The notes under the pieces are model-generated. The model searched no databases and was not told the DNA's origin. It saw only the letters and a program-made list of their open reading frames with translations. The position numbers and the translations under genes were made by a program. Below, piece by piece: positions 1-8,651 of a DNA stretch of 16,419 bases. This stretch comes from Burkholderiaceae bacterium (GTDB taxonomy: Bacteria; Pseudomonadota; Gammaproteobacteria; Burkholderiales; Burkholderiaceae_E): NCBI GenBank assembly GCA_023258775.1, contig JALQWJ010000003.1, forward strand, positions 1 through 16,419, given 5' to 3'. Numbering within the stretch: position 1 is the stretch's first letter; every line of letters begins with the position of its first letter.

Positions 1-380
1 TGCTCGATAACGAGGGTAACTTCGAGGGCGGATCAATTATGCCGGGCCTAGGTTTAATGCAACGCTCACTGCACGAAAGAACCGCAGCATTACCCGATGC
101 AAGCGGGGAGTACCTTCAATATCCGCGGCAAACAGTGGATGCAATCGCTTCTGGTTGCCTTCATGCTCAAGCTGGGGCGGTTGAACGAGTATTTCGTCAG
201 TATAAGGACGAGCATCCGAAACTGATTTGCGTTTTATCAGGTGGCGCAGCTCGGATGTTGTCTCCACGCCTTGAAATTGCCCATCGACTCGTCGACAACC
301 TTGTGCTTGAAGGTCTTTTTCATATCGCCAGGCAAATGTCGTCAAAGCAAACGATGGCGAACAGCAACGCGCGTGGTTGA
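1..380 (+). CDS. coaX: Type III pantothenate kinase, C-terminal part (partial, 5' end outside window)
   Basis: CoaX phosphorylates pantothenate with ATP, the first step of coenzyme A synthesis, in the cytoplasm. The open frame begins at base 3 and encodes 125 residues, so roughly the N-terminal half (the family is usually about 250-270 residues) lies left of the window. Visible family motifs are FEGGSIMPGLGLM at the left edge, followed by RSL, then TVDAIASG and AGAVER, then LSGGAARML, and near the end VDNLVLEGL. These correspond to the acidic and glycine-rich substrate and nucleotide-binding segments of the ASKHA-fold enzyme. An internal ATG at 39 is not the start, because the family motif continues upstream of it. 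The gene ends with TGA at 378-380 and converges on aapP, with a tandem repeat between them. Identification is firm; the upstream neighbour cannot be seen. Confidence 0.93.
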   Translation, partial: LDNEGNFEGGSIMPGLGLMQRSLHERTAALPDASGEYLQYPRQTVDAIASGCLHAQAGAVERVFRQYKDEHPKLICVLSGGAARMLSPRLEIAHRLVDNLVLEGLFHIARQMSSKQTMANSNARG

Positions 381-392
381 TTACACAGCGCT

Positions 393-506
393 CGGTTCAT
401 TGAACAAAGCAAGTCTTCTTGCTCAGCTTACGATTCATTGAACAGAGCAACTTTGATTGCTCAATGTCCGGTTCATTGCACAGAGTAAGCCTGATTGCAC
501 CGCCTT
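393..506. repeat. Three tandem copies of a 38-bp repeat with internal hairpins
   Basis: Units start at 393, 431 and 469, exactly 38 bp apart, each opening with CGGTTCATTG or CGATTCATTG. Each unit holds a partial palindrome (TTCATTGAA in units 1 and 2) followed by a stem-loop: AGCAAG/CTTGCT (408-413/418-423), GAGCAA/TTGCTC (445-450/457-462), and a weaker version at 483-488/495-500 with one mismatch and one G-U pair. The stem arms differ between copies but still pair, hinting that structure is kept. The array fills the convergent gap between coaX and aapP and could work as a bidirectional terminator or 3'-end RNA structure. There are no unique spacers, so it is not a CRISPR. Confidence 0.85.
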
Positions 507-517
507 TATGTTGATGC

Positions 518-1261
518 TTAGTGCCCGAGTATTTTGGATAAAAAGTCCTTTGTCCGAGCACTTTGAGGATCATTGAAAAATAAATCGGGAGGTGCTTGTT
601 CAACAATTTGCCCCTGGTCCATGAAAATCACACGATCGGCAACCGCTTTGGCGAAACCCATTTCATGAGTAACCACAACCATCGTGATGCCCTGCCCTGC
701 CAATTCGATCATCACATCAAGCACCTCCTTAATCATCTCAGGGTCAAGCGCAGAGGTTGGTTCATCAAATAGCATGATCTTTGGACGCAAACAAAGCGAC
801 CTCGCTATCGCTACCCGCTGCTGCTGACCGCCTGAAAGCTGTAAGGGGTATTTGCCCGCCTGCTCAGCAATCCTTACCCGCTCGAGTTGTTGCATTGCGC
901 GTTCTTCGGCTTCCTTGCGCGGGACCTTACTTACCCACATCGGTGACAATGTTAGGTTTTCAAGAACGGTCAAATGAGGAAAAAGATTGAATTGCTGAAA
1001 AACCATACCGACTTGCTTTCTTACAGCATCAATTGCCTTGACATCATCGCCAAGGGTTATACCGTCAATCACAATATCGCCCTCTTGATGTTCTTCGAGG
1101 CGATTAATGCAGCGAATCAAGGTTGATTTACCCGACCCCGAAGGTCCGCAAATGACAAGCTTTTCGCCTTTCAATACATCTAAATTGATGTCCCTCAACA
1201 CATGGAACTGATTTCCGTACCACTTATTGACCTTGGTAAAGCGAATGATGGTCTCGCTCAT
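518..1261 (-). CDS. aapP: General L-amino acid ABC transporter, ATP-binding subunit
   Basis: This is the ATPase that powers the AapJQMP amino-acid importer at the cytoplasmic face of the inner membrane. The 247-residue protein has an aromatic A-loop (W14, Y15), Walker A GPSGSGKS (39-46), a Q-loop in [10 protein letters not shown] (about 89-90), the signature LSGGQQQR (142-149), Walker B IMLFDEP (162-168) with catalytic E167, and the H-loop His199 in VTHE. It is the polar amino-acid (PAAT/HAAT) type. The frame is open further upstream to 1327, but that stretch overlaps the aapM coding end. ATG 1261 (MSETIIRF) fits the family length and leaves a 26-bp gap to aapM. It is the last gene of the operon and ends close to the 38-bp repeat array. 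The ribosome site before the ATG is weak. Which amino acids are carried cannot be read from this subunit. Confidence 0.95.
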   Translation of the reverse strand: MSETIIRFTKVNKWYGNQFHVLRDINLDVLKGEKLVICGPSGSGKSTLIRCINRLEEHQEGDIVIDGITLGDDVKAIDAVRKQVGMVFQQFNLFPHLTVLENLTLSPMWVSKVPRKEAEERAMQQLERVRIAEQAGKYPLQLSGGQQQRVAIARSLCLRPKIMLFDEPTSALDPEMIKEVLDVMIELAGQGITMVVVTHEMGFAKAVADRVIFMDQGQIVEQAPPDLFFNDPQSARTKDFLSKILGH

Positions 1262-1287
1262 AGCAACAGGTATCCGTGAAAAAAGTC

Positions 1288-2403
1288 TTAGCGTGCCTTT
1301 GAACGCGAAAGCTGAGCTTCGATCCAAAGACTATAGCGCGACATGGCGTAGCAGCCTACGAAATAAATGAACGTGATAAACAAATATGCCTCAAGCTTAA
1401 AGGGACGCCAGTCAGCATCACTATTAAGTGCTAATCCCAGTGCCCCGGTAAGTTCGTAGAGACTCACAATCGTAACAAGCGAGGTGTCTTTAAAAATGCC
1501 AATGAAGTTATTCATGATTCCAGGCACGACCATAGCAAGTGCCTGGGGCAACACGATCTTTCGCTGCGTCTGCCAATAACTCATGCCAAGTGATTGCGCT
1601 GCCTCAACTTGACCCTTCGGAATAGCCTGCAAGCCGCCACGAATAACTTCTGCCATGTAGGCCGCAGCAAAAAGCGTTATGCCTATAAAAACCCGCAACA
1701 AAACATCAATTTTTGTACCGGTAGGCATCAATAATGGAAACAGAAACGATGCCATAAACAGCACTGAAATCAAGGGAACACCGCGTATGAGTTCGATATA
1801 AACCGTACAGACCGCACTAATAGCGGGCATATTCGAACGCCGCCCCAACGCGACGATCACACTCAGCGGGAAAGCAGCAACGATCGACAATGTAGCGAGC
1901 AACACCGTGAGTGGTAAGCCACCCCAGCGATCTGTCTCCACAACACTCAATCCAAACCATCCGCCGCGAAGCATGACAAATACCGCGACCATGACTAACG
2001 GCCAGAGCAGTACAAGCCACTTGCTCCAAAGCGCCCTTGTACAACTGGCAACCAGCAGCCCCAACAAGAGTATCGTTGCAAGCAATGGGCGCCAATGTTC
2101 TGCGTATGGATAATATCCAAAAATTATAACGCGATACTTTTCAGTAATGACGCCCCAGCAAGCCCCCTCTCCCATTGCCTGCTTGCAAAGTGCAGCATCT
2201 GGCGTCCATACCGGATGAATCAAGGCCCAAGCGATAAAGTCAGGGAGTGTTTGCAAAAATACCGCGAACAAGATAAGGGTTGTTATCGCACTGAATCGAC
2301 TGCCAAACAAATGCGTTCGCAAAGCCGCAATCAAGCCTTGTTCAAGTCGTGGCGCTTCTCGTGCTTCAACCTGCGAAAATACCTGCGCCTTATAGCGATC
2401 CAT
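1288..2403 (-). CDS. aapM: General L-amino acid ABC transporter, permease (AapM type)
   Basis: One of the two inner-membrane permeases of the general amino-acid importer; with AapQ it forms the translocation pore. The 371-residue protein has an N-terminal soluble stretch, a hydrophobic segment near residues 36-60, a long periplasmic/linker region typical of AapM (larger than the usual HisM/GlnP permeases), then the BPD_transp_1 domain. The EAA loop that docks on the ATPase is visible at about 252-285 ([20 protein letters not shown], then LG and LPQA). ATG 2403 is preceded by a modest AAAGG site and lies 43 bp after the aapQ stop. aapP follows 26 bp downstream, so these genes are surely co-transcribed. 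The order binding protein, Q, M, P matches the Rhizobium aapJQMP operon. The symbol is assigned by family and position. Confidence 0.93.
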   Translation of the reverse strand: MDRYKAQVFSQVEAREAPRLEQGLIAALRTHLFGSRFSAITTLILFAVFLQTLPDFIAWALIHPVWTPDAALCKQAMGEGACWGVITEKYRVIIFGYYPYAEHWRPLLATILLLGLLVASCTRALWSKWLVLLWPLVMVAVFVMLRGGWFGLSVVETDRWGGLPLTVLLATLSIVAAFPLSVIVALGRRSNMPAISAVCTVYIELIRGVPLISVLFMASFLFPLLMPTGTKIDVLLRVFIGITLFAAAYMAEVIRGGLQAIPKGQVEAAQSLGMSYWQTQRKIVLPQALAMVVPGIMNNFIGIFKDTSLVTIVSLYELTGALGLALNSDADWRPFKLEAYLFITFIYFVGCYAMSRYSLWIEAQLSRSKAR

Positions 2404-2446
2404 GCGCTTTGCCTTTGGGCTTATCGGCTGCTGAAAGCTTCAAGAT

Positions 2447-3685
2447 TTATCGCTCTTGAATGGCCGCACGAGCGTTGTACCAATTCATGAACGCGGATGT
2501 GCTCAAGGAGGTCGTTAGGTAAACAATCATAATGATCGATATACATTCAACAGCGCGACCAGTTTGATTAATCGACGTATTAAGAATTGACACAACATCG
2601 GGATAACCGATCGCTACGGCTAGGGAGGAGTTTTTAGTCAGGTTGAGGTATTGGCTGGTAAGCGGCGGAATAATTACCCTTAATGCCTGGGGAAGAAGTA
2701 CAAGACGCATTTGCTGTGACGGCGAAAGTCCGAGTGATTGAGCAGCTTCACCCTGTCCACGTGGTACCGACTGGATACCTGCTCGAACTACTTCGGCAAT
2801 AAATCCAGCGGTATACAGCGTAAGACCGATCAACACAGCAAGAAACTCCGGGGTTAATGCACCTCCGCCGTCAATCGCAAATGCTCCCATCTCCGGGTAG
2901 CGCATTTCAGTGGGCGCGCCTCCAAACAACCAGCCTGCGAATGTACCCACGAACAAAAGTGCCGAACTGACTAACCACAAGCTCGGCGCCTCACCCGTTT
3001 GCTCAAAGCGCTGAAATTGTCGTCGTCGCCAGTAACCTACAGCAATAAGTCCTGCAACAAAGCCAAAAAGTGCGCTTGCATGACCGATGGCCCACTGGGG
3101 TAGCGGAAAATTGAAGCCACCTTTGCTAAGGTAGAACCCCGCTCCAAATACCCAGGGCTCGTTTGGCGCAGGAAGCATTTCGGTGAGCAGGAGATACCAC
3201 ATCAGTAATTGGAGCAGTACCGGAACATTGCGAAAGAACTCGACATAGACCTGACATAGGCCCCGCAATAAGGCATTTCTCGAAAAGCGCCCAATGCCAA
3301 CAGCCGTTCCAATAAGGGTAGCAAACAATATGCCAAGTAGCGCAACACGGATTGTGTTGCTCAACCCAACAAGAATTGCCTTCCAGTAAGGATTACCCGA
3401 ATCATAGGGAAACATGGTTTCACCTATGTCGAAGCCAGCAGGTTGCGTCAAAAAACCATAACCACTTTGAATGCCACGTAAGCGCATGTTCTCGGTGGTG
3501 TTATGAAAAAGATATGCCCCGATCGCTATCAATAAAAGAATCAGAATAAGCTGAAAAAGCTTCGATCTGAAGGCTTCGCTTCGAATTGACCAAGAGGAAA
3601 TCGGCGGGGGGGCAGGCCTTGCTGCGAGCATTTCATCGGCAGCTCGGGCCGAACGCACGACCTGACCATGAACCTTAGGATTCAT
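2447..3685 (-). CDS. aapQ: General L-amino acid ABC transporter, permease (AapQ type)
   Basis: First permease of the amino-acid importer, inner membrane. The chosen ATG at 3685 gives 412 residues. A membrane segment follows the polar N-terminus at roughly residues 44-63, then the characteristic AapQ sequence around GYGFLTQPAGFDIGE. A long insert (NEPWVFGAGFYLSKGGFNF region) precedes the main BPD_transp_1 block. The EAA motif lies near residues 298-335 (EVVRAGIQSVPRGQGEAAQS, then LPQA). The start is uncertain. A TTG at 3718 extends the frame by 11 residues and a further ATG at 3631 shortens it by 18; none has a strong Shine-Dalgarno. The gene lies 108 bp after the aapJ stop, with a long hairpin in that gap, and 43 bp before aapM. 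Function is clear from family and context. Confidence 0.92.
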   Translation of the reverse strand: MNPKVHGQVVRSARAADEMLAARPAPPPISSWSIRSEAFRSKLFQLILILLLIAIGAYLFHNTTENMRLRGIQSGYGFLTQPAGFDIGETMFPYDSGNPYWKAILVGLSNTIRVALLGILFATLIGTAVGIGRFSRNALLRGLCQVYVEFFRNVPVLLQLLMWYLLLTEMLPAPNEPWVFGAGFYLSKGGFNFPLPQWAIGHASALFGFVAGLIAVGYWRRRQFQRFEQTGEAPSLWLVSSALLFVGTFAGWLFGGAPTEMRYPEMGAFAIDGGGALTPEFLAVLIGLTLYTAGFIAEVVRAGIQSVPRGQGEAAQSLGLSPSQQMRLVLLPQALRVIIPPLTSQYLNLTKNSSLAVAIGYPDVVSILNTSINQTGRAVECISIIMIVYLTTSLSTSAFMNWYNARAAIQER

Positions 3686-3733
3686 AACAGTAATGACACG
3701 CTTGAGCGAGTGAAGCAAACTTTCTGTCGACCC

Positions 3734-3775
3734 ATCGAGGCGAGTAGCTCAAAAATTTGAGCAGCTAGCCTCGAT
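3734..3775 (-). promoter_or_regulatory. Long stem-loop between aapJ and aapQ
   Basis: An imperfect inverted repeat: ATCGAGGC (3734-3741) pairs with GCCTCGAT (3768-3775), and GCTCAAA (3747-3753) with TTTGAGC (3756-3762). A five-base internal region on each side is partly pairable, and the loop is two bases. In the transcript this forms a stem of close to 20 pairs. No U-run follows in the operon direction, so it is unlikely to be a simple terminator. By analogy with other binding-protein-dependent operons, where such structures protect the 3' end of the binding-protein message, it probably raises aapJ expression over aapQMP. That role is inferred. Confidence 0.75.
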
Positions 3776-3793
3776 CAAGCCGACAAACAAGGC

Positions 3794-4822
3794 TTAGCGT
3801 AACGGGGGTGCGTATTGCAGACCGCCCTTGCTCCAGAGGTTATTCAAACCACGCGGCAATTTAATTGACGACTTTTCACCGACGTTTCGATCGAACATTT
3901 CACCGTAATTGCCAACAGCCTTGACTGCGCGAGCCGCCCATTCCTTGTCAAGACCGAGGAGTTTGCCCATATCTTCGGACGTTCCAAGCAAACGTTGAAT
4001 CGGAGGTTCAGTGCTCGACTTCATCTGATCAACATTCGCTTGGGTTACGCCATATTCTTCAGCTTCAAGCAATGCATTGAAGGTCCACTTCACGATCGTG
4101 AAAAACTCTTCATCACCGCGACGAACTGATGGGCCAAGGGGCTCCTTTGAGATCAGATCAGGAAGAATCTTGTGTTCTTCAGGATTTTTTGCTTCCTTCG
4201 CACGAATACCTGCCAAACCAGAGGCGTCTGTGGTGTAAGCCTGGCAACGTCCGGCGAAATAAGCGGCGTTCGCTGCCTCGAGCTTTTCAAAGACAACAGG
4301 TTTCAAATTCAAGTTATTCGATTTTGAAAAATCTGTCAGATTCTTTTCTGTAGTCGTACCGGACTGAACACAAACGGTTGCACCCTTGAGTCCCTTGGCC
4401 GAATTCACTTTGGTCTTTGAAGGAATCATGAATCCCTGACCGTCATAGTAGGTCACCCCTGTAAAGAGCATGCCAAGCGAGGCATCACGTGTCAGTGTCC
4501 AGGTCGTATTGCGTGAAAGCACATCGACTTCACCGGCCTGCAGGGCAGCGAAGCGCTGTTGGGCCGTGAGCGGCACAAATTTCACCTTGCTTGCATCGCC
4601 AAGCACGGCTGCAGCGACTGCCTTGCAGACGTCCACATCGAGCCCAGCCCAGTTGCCCTGGCTGTCAGCCTGCGAAAACCCGGGTAAACCGGTACTCACG
4701 CCACAGATCAACTGACCACGCTGCTTGACCGCATCGAGGGTTTTGCCAGCATGGGCCATACCGGAGAAAACGGCTACCGAGCCAATAACCAAGGCCGCTA
4801 CGCCTGCTTTCACTTGCTTCAT
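3794..4822 (-). CDS. aapJ: General L-amino acid ABC transporter, periplasmic binding protein
   Basis: Periplasmic solute-binding protein that captures amino acids and delivers them to the AapQM permeases. The 342-residue protein starts with a Sec signal peptide (lysines at 2 and 5, hydrophobic core 8-20, probable cleavage after AHA at residue 25). The mature part is an SBP_bac_3 domain with family-typical blocks KTLDAVKQRGQLICGVSTGL, GLDVDVCKAVAAAV, FVPLTAQQRFAALQAGEVD and WTFNALLEAEEYGVTQANVD. The length agrees with AapJ (about 341). The frame is open 77 codons further upstream, into the MFS gene region. ATG 4822 is chosen because the signal peptide starts there and GGGAGAG lies six bases ahead. 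It is the first gene of the operon. The 97-bp gap upstream presumably holds the promoter, but no convincing -35/-10 pair was recognised. Confidence 0.95.
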   Translation of the reverse strand: MKQVKAGVAALVIGSVAVFSGMAHAGKTLDAVKQRGQLICGVSTGLPGFSQADSQGNWAGLDVDVCKAVAAAVLGDASKVKFVPLTAQQRFAALQAGEVDVLSRNTTWTLTRDASLGMLFTGVTYYDGQGFMIPSKTKVNSAKGLKGATVCVQSGTTTEKNLTDFSKSNNLNLKPVVFEKLEAANAAYFAGRCQAYTTDASGLAGIRAKEAKNPEEHKILPDLISKEPLGPSVRRGDEEFFTIVKWTFNALLEAEEYGVTQANVDQMKSSTEPPIQRLLGTSEDMGKLLGLDKEWAARAVKAVGNYGEMFDRNVGEKSSIKLPRGLNNLWSKGGLQYAPPLR

Positions 4823-4828
4823 GTAAAA

Positions 4829-4835
4829 CTCTCCC
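4829..4835 (-). promoter_or_regulatory. Ribosome binding site of aapJ
   Basis: GGGAGAG on the minus strand, six bases before ATG 4822. It decides the start of aapJ against the much longer open frame beginning at 5053, whose first 77 codons do not resemble the family and lack this site. Confidence 0.75.
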
Positions 4836-4919
4836 ATTGTTTGATTGGATGAAGGCCTCCATATCGGCAAGCCTATGCCCGGCAATGTAACAAAGCTGTC
4901 GCGTCTCGGGGCGATTTCC

Positions 4920-6224
4920 CTAGAACTTCTCACGAAAAGATTCGCTAGCCATCGCAGCGTGCACGCCACGCTGCATATCGATTCGGGACAAAAGCCACAA
5001 GGCCAGCACGAAAAAAAGGCCAACGCAAGCGAGTGCAAGGCGCTGCTGACCATCGGTTAGCCATACAATTAAGCCGTAGAGCACAGGCCCAAGAATGGCG
5101 GCCAGCCGTAAGGCAAAACCCCAGAGCGCAAAGATCTCCGACTGGCGTCCAAGCGGCGCAAGCTGAGCCACCATGGCCCGGCCAGCCGATTGACTCGAGC
5201 CCATGTTGAGACCAGCAAGCGTTGCCGCAAGCCAAAATGCCTCTCTGCTTTGACCGAGTACAGCGATGGCAACCATGAGCATCCAGGACACTAAGGTAAT
5301 GGCAAGTGCTCGACGATCGCCAATCCGGTCTTGAATCCTTCCGAAAAAGAAGGCACCGAGTGCAGCTGCGATATTCACGAGGAAAATAAGTATCATGGTT
5401 TCGGTCTGCTGAAAACCCATGACTTGCTCTGCGTAGACCGCTGCAAGCGTTATGACCACGAAGATGCCTGCCTGGTAGGCCACGCAACAGGCCAGTAATC
5501 GCCTAAGGTCAACTAGCTCGGCGGTACGACGCCATGAGGTGCGCAGCCGCAGCCAGCCACCTTCCCAGGACGCTGCACTTTGCCCGCCTTCAACTTGTTG
5601 GCGCTCCCGCAGAACAGCAAGCGCAGGAAGGCTAACCCCCACATAGATAAGTGCAACGATCCATAAAGTTACCGGGACGAACTGGCTTGCGCTTTGTCCT
5701 TGGGCTTTTGCCTGCAAGACCCAGGCTAGCGATAGACCAAGGGTCAGCATCCCACCGAGGTAGCCGAAACTCCAACCCCAACCTGAGACACGACCGTAGG
5801 CGCTGGGTATTGCAAGCTCGCGCAAAAAAGCTGCGGTAAAGGTTTCACAAAGGTTGAAGGCAAGACTTGATAGGGCTAGCAGTGCAACCGCCATCCAGAG
5901 CACTGAACTATCAACAAAGGCCAAGCCAGCAGTGCTAAGCCCGCAAAGTAGACTCGCCCAGAAAATAATCGGACGCTTCCCCCCACGGCGATCTGCCCAC
6001 ATGCCAAGCGAAGGCAGCGCAAGCATGGTGAGGAGCGAGGCGCCTGAGACGGTCACAGTCCAAAGCAATGTTGCCCAAGGGGCAGCCCCTGCAATCACAC
6101 CAACAAAGTAAGCTGAATAAACGGCGGTAAGCACAACCGTTGTGTAGCCTGAGTTTGCGAAGTCCAAAAAGGCCCAGGCGACAACTTCACGCGGAGCAAC
6201 GCCTGAGCGTAAATGGCTTTGCAT
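4920..6224 (-). CDS. MFS transporter, UMF1/Atg22-like family
   Basis: A polytopic inner-membrane major facilitator. With ATG 6224 it has 434 residues, rich in hydrophobic segments consistent with about 12 transmembrane helices. The opening block AWAFLDFANSGYTTVVLTA matches the start of the first helix in the UMF1 (unknown major facilitator 1)/Atg22-like family. MFS motif A appears after helix 2 (MWADRRGGKRP, about 75-85) and again in the second half (FGRIQDRIGDRR, about 294-305). The substrate is unknown; fungal Atg22 effluxes amino acids from the vacuole, which is only a distant hint. A TTG at 6248 would add eight residues, but its GAGGAG is only one base away, whereas ATG 6224 has AAGGG four bases ahead; neither is ideal. 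The gene directly follows the DUF336 gene and is likely co-transcribed with it. aapJ follows 97 bp downstream. Confidence 0.85.
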   Translation of the reverse strand: MQSHLRSGVAPREVVAWAFLDFANSGYTTVVLTAVYSAYFVGVIAGAAPWATLLWTVTVSGASLLTMLALPSLGMWADRRGGKRPIIFWASLLCGLSTAGLAFVDSSVLWMAVALLALSSLAFNLCETFTAAFLRELAIPSAYGRVSGWGWSFGYLGGMLTLGLSLAWVLQAKAQGQSASQFVPVTLWIVALIYVGVSLPALAVLRERQQVEGGQSAASWEGGWLRLRTSWRRTAELVDLRRLLACCVAYQAGIFVVITLAAVYAEQVMGFQQTETMILIFLVNIAAALGAFFFGRIQDRIGDRRALAITLVSWMLMVAIAVLGQSREAFWLAATLAGLNMGSSQSAGRAMVAQLAPLGRQSEIFALWGFALRLAAILGPVLYGLIVWLTDGQQRLALACVGLFFVLALWLLSRIDMQRGVHAAMASESFREKF

Positions 6225-6253
6225 CGAACCCTTGAGTGCCAGCTTCAATCTCC

Positions 6254-6655
6254 TCAGAGCGCTGCAATACCCGCCTGCGCAATCTGAGCATCTTCAGTTG
6301 ATTTCACGCCTGACACCCCAATAGCCCCAATGCAATTACCGTCAATTGTGATCGGCACGCCACCTTCAAGCATGCCCTCAAGCAGTGGCGCAGACAAGAA
6401 ACTTACCCGCCCGGCATTAATCATGTCTTCATAAACCTTGGACTCTCGCCTTCCCAAGGCAGCAGTTTTTGCTTTCGCAACGCAGATTTCGGCAGCGATG
6501 GGCGCTGCGCGATCGAGTCGTTGAACCCATAGCAAATGACCACCATCGTCCACGATTGCAAAGGCCACGGCCCAGCCCTTCTCGCTTGCAAGTATTTCAC
6601 AAGCGCTTGCCATGCGCTTAACGTCTGAAAGTTCGAGTACCCGCTTGGTCAACAT
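6254..6655 (-). CDS. GlcG/HbpS-like (DUF336) small protein
   Basis: A 133-residue cytoplasmic-type protein of the GlcG/HbpS family (Haem_degrading, formerly DUF336). Characteristic blocks are AFAIVDDGGHLL (31-42), QRLDRA with AAEICVAKAKTAA (45-66), and the C-terminal GGVPITIDGNCIGAIGVSG (98-116). Some relatives bind haem (Streptomyces HbpS) and others sit in glycolate or diol-use loci with unproven function, so the role here is open. There is no signal peptide, unlike HbpS. ATG 6655 has a good GAGGGA about 9 bases upstream. The gene lies 93 bp after prpE and its TGA almost touches the following MFS transporter start, indicating an operon with that transporter. Family assignment is firm, function is not. 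Confidence 0.88.
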   Translation of the reverse strand: MLTKRVLELSDVKRMASACEILASEKGWAVAFAIVDDGGHLLWVQRLDRAAPIAAEICVAKAKTAALGRRESKVYEDMINAGRVSFLSAPLLEGMLEGGVPITIDGNCIGAIGVSGVKSTEDAQIAQAGIAAL

Positions 6656-6748
6656 TGCCGTTTTCCCTCACCAAAAAACGACTATTGTTACACCAAGGCA
6701 GACACATTACCCAAGGCAGCTGCATCGAACAGGTGGCCGATGTGCGGC

Positions 6749-8644
6749 TTATGACTGCAGGCAATGCCTGACTTGTTCTAAGGCAGAAGGATCCTCGATG
6801 GTGGTGAGATCGCCTGGATCACGCCCTTCGCAAAGTGCCTGGATCGACCGACGAAGCACTTTACCCGACCGAGTCTTGGGCAGGATTGATACAAAGTGAA
6901 CACGTGAAGGCCTTGCCACCGCACCAAGTTGCTGATCGACCGTCTTCATTACCTGGCCCTCAAGTGCGAGTCGAGAACTGGCATCGTGAACCAGTGAAGC
7001 ATCCTTGAGCACAGCAAATGCCACGGCAACCTGACCTTTGAGTTGATCTGCAACGCCGACCACTGCGCATTCCGCAATCGATACATGCGAATTGATCGAT
7101 TCCTCGATTTCTCGGGTTCCCAAGCGGTGACCAGCCACATTGATCACATCGTCGGTACGGCCTAAGATGAAGTAATACCCATCTTGGTCTTTGATGCCCC
7201 AATCGAAGGTTGAATAGGCCATCACCCCAGGGATCGAGTCAAAGTAGGTTTTTCGAAATCGATCGTCGTCGCCCCAGACAGTTTGTAAGCAACCAGGCGG
7301 CAGCGGGGGCATGATCGCCACAACACCTTTTTCTTCTGCGCCGACCTCCTGCCCTGTGCTTTCATGCAAAAGGCGAACGTCATAACCGTACATCGGCAAG
7401 CCAGGACTTCCAAGTTTGGTCGGCAAATCGGATTCAACGCCTTTGGCGATAGTCATGATTGGCCAACCCGTCTCGGTTTGCCAGTAATTATCAATAATCG
7501 GCACTCCGAGTCCATCGGCGATCCATCGGGCGGTGGGCTCATCGAGAGGCTCACCCGCAAGAAACAGCGCCTTGAGCGAAGAGGTGTCGTAGCGACGCAA
7601 TAGGGCCGGGTCCTGCTTTTTGAGCACTCGGACTGCTGTTGGCGCAGAAAACATAACAGAAGGTTTATATCGTTCTACGATCTGCCAAAAAATACCGCCG
7701 TCAGGACGAACTGGTGTACCCTCATAGAGAATCGTGAACATACCTGCGATTAGAGGTGCGTACACAATGTAAGAGTGGCCAACCACCCAGCCGATATCAC
7801 TCGTGCAAAAGTAACCTTCCCCAGGTTTGCCTGGAAAAATATGCTGCATCGAGGCCGCTAGCGCAACTGCATAGCCTCCCACATCGCGCTGAACTCCCTT
7901 TGGTTTGCCGGTTGTTCCAGAAGTATAAAGAATATAACTTGTATCGTTAGATTCGAGCCAGGTTACCTCCACGGGCTCATCAAGATGCGCCTCTCTAAGT
8001 TGGGCATAGTCTAGATCCCTGGATGTCACAAGTTGCATCGGAGCAAGCTTGCGATCAAACATGATTACCCGCTCAGGTTTGTACCGGGAAAGTTCAATAG
8101 CCTCATCGAGAAGTCCTTTATAAGGAACAACCTTGCCACCGCGTGACCCGCCATCTGCGCTCACAATGACCTTTGGGCCTGCATCCTCGATACGAGAGGC
8201 TAGCGAGTGTGAGGCAAAGCCACCGAATACCACGGAGTGAATGGCACCAATGCGCGCACAAGCCAACATGGCAAAGGAAGCCTCTGCAATCATGGGCATG
8301 TAAATCAAAACACGATCACCCTTGCCAACGCCCTGGGCTCTTAGCATCGCTGCAACTGCGCAAACTTCACGCAACATCGCGCTGTAGCTGTAGGTCCGCT
8401 CTTCCTGGGTTTCAGTCGAGACAAAAACAAGCGCTGCTTGGTCGCCTCGCTCATCGATATGTCGATCGAGTGCGTTGTGGCAAAGATTAGTCTTGCCGCC
8501 CAAAAACCACCGATTTATTGGAGCCTGCGAGTCATCGAGTACCTGCGCAAATGGTTGGTGCCAATCGATGAGTTTGGCTTGTTCAGCCCAAAAACCCCTA
8601 GGGTCGTCGATTGATCGACGATGAAACATCGCGTAGCTACCCAT
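6749..8644 (-). CDS. prpE: Propionyl-CoA synthetase (propionate-CoA ligase)
   Basis: Activates propionate to propionyl-CoA through a propionyl-adenylate, feeding the 2-methylcitrate cycle; cytoplasmic, acetyl-CoA synthetase family. The chosen 631-residue protein is close to the usual 628. It contains the PrpE-type N-terminus (RRSIDDPRGFWAEQAKLIDW), AMP-binding P-loop YTSGTTGKPKG (240-250), YWQTETG (387-393), hinge/A8 region GRTDDVINVAGHR (495-507) and catalytic lysine K595 in PKTRSGKVLRR. The closing block CEGRDPGDLTTIEDP is also typical of PrpE. The frame is open to 8740, but ATG 8644 is chosen because GGGAGGA lies seven bases ahead; ATG 8650 is possible and too close to the same site. No prpB, prpC, prpD or prpR is in the window, so the gene stands apart from the rest of its pathway. 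It is divergent from the NlpC/P60 gene. Confidence 0.95.
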   Translation of the reverse strand: MGSYAMFHRRSIDDPRGFWAEQAKLIDWHQPFAQVLDDSQAPINRWFLGGKTNLCHNALDRHIDERGDQAALVFVSTETQEERTYSYSAMLREVCAVAAMLRAQGVGKGDRVLIYMPMIAEASFAMLACARIGAIHSVVFGGFASHSLASRIEDAGPKVIVSADGGSRGGKVVPYKGLLDEAIELSRYKPERVIMFDRKLAPMQLVTSRDLDYAQLREAHLDEPVEVTWLESNDTSYILYTSGTTGKPKGVQRDVGGYAVALAASMQHIFPGKPGEGYFCTSDIGWVVGHSYIVYAPLIAGMFTILYEGTPVRPDGGIFWQIVERYKPSVMFSAPTAVRVLKKQDPALLRRYDTSSLKALFLAGEPLDEPTARWIADGLGVPIIDNYWQTETGWPIMTIAKGVESDLPTKLGSPGLPMYGYDVRLLHESTGQEVGAEEKGVVAIMPPLPPGCLQTVWGDDDRFRKTYFDSIPGVMAYSTFDWGIKDQDGYYFILGRTDDVINVAGHRLGTREIEESINSHVSIAECAVVGVADQLKGQVAVAFAVLKDASLVHDASSRLALEGQVMKTVDQQLGAVARPSRVHFVSILPKTRSGKVLRRSIQALCEGRDPGDLTTIEDPSALEQVRHCLQS

Positions 8645-8651
8645 GAGCATG

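Noticed and set aside
393..506. CRISPR array at the 38-bp repeats
   Set aside because: Units are directly tandem with no unique spacers, only three copies exist, and no cas gene is in the window.
4823..5053. 77-codon N-terminal extension of aapJ
   Set aside because: A clear signal peptide begins at ATG 4822 with GGGAGAG ahead; the extension runs into the MFS gene and resembles nothing in the family.
4945..5487. 180-codon open frame inside the MFS transporter gene
   Set aside because: Same strand, other frame, no recognisable motifs; a shadow of the transporter gene, as are several plus-strand frames under the aap, prpE and comEC genes.
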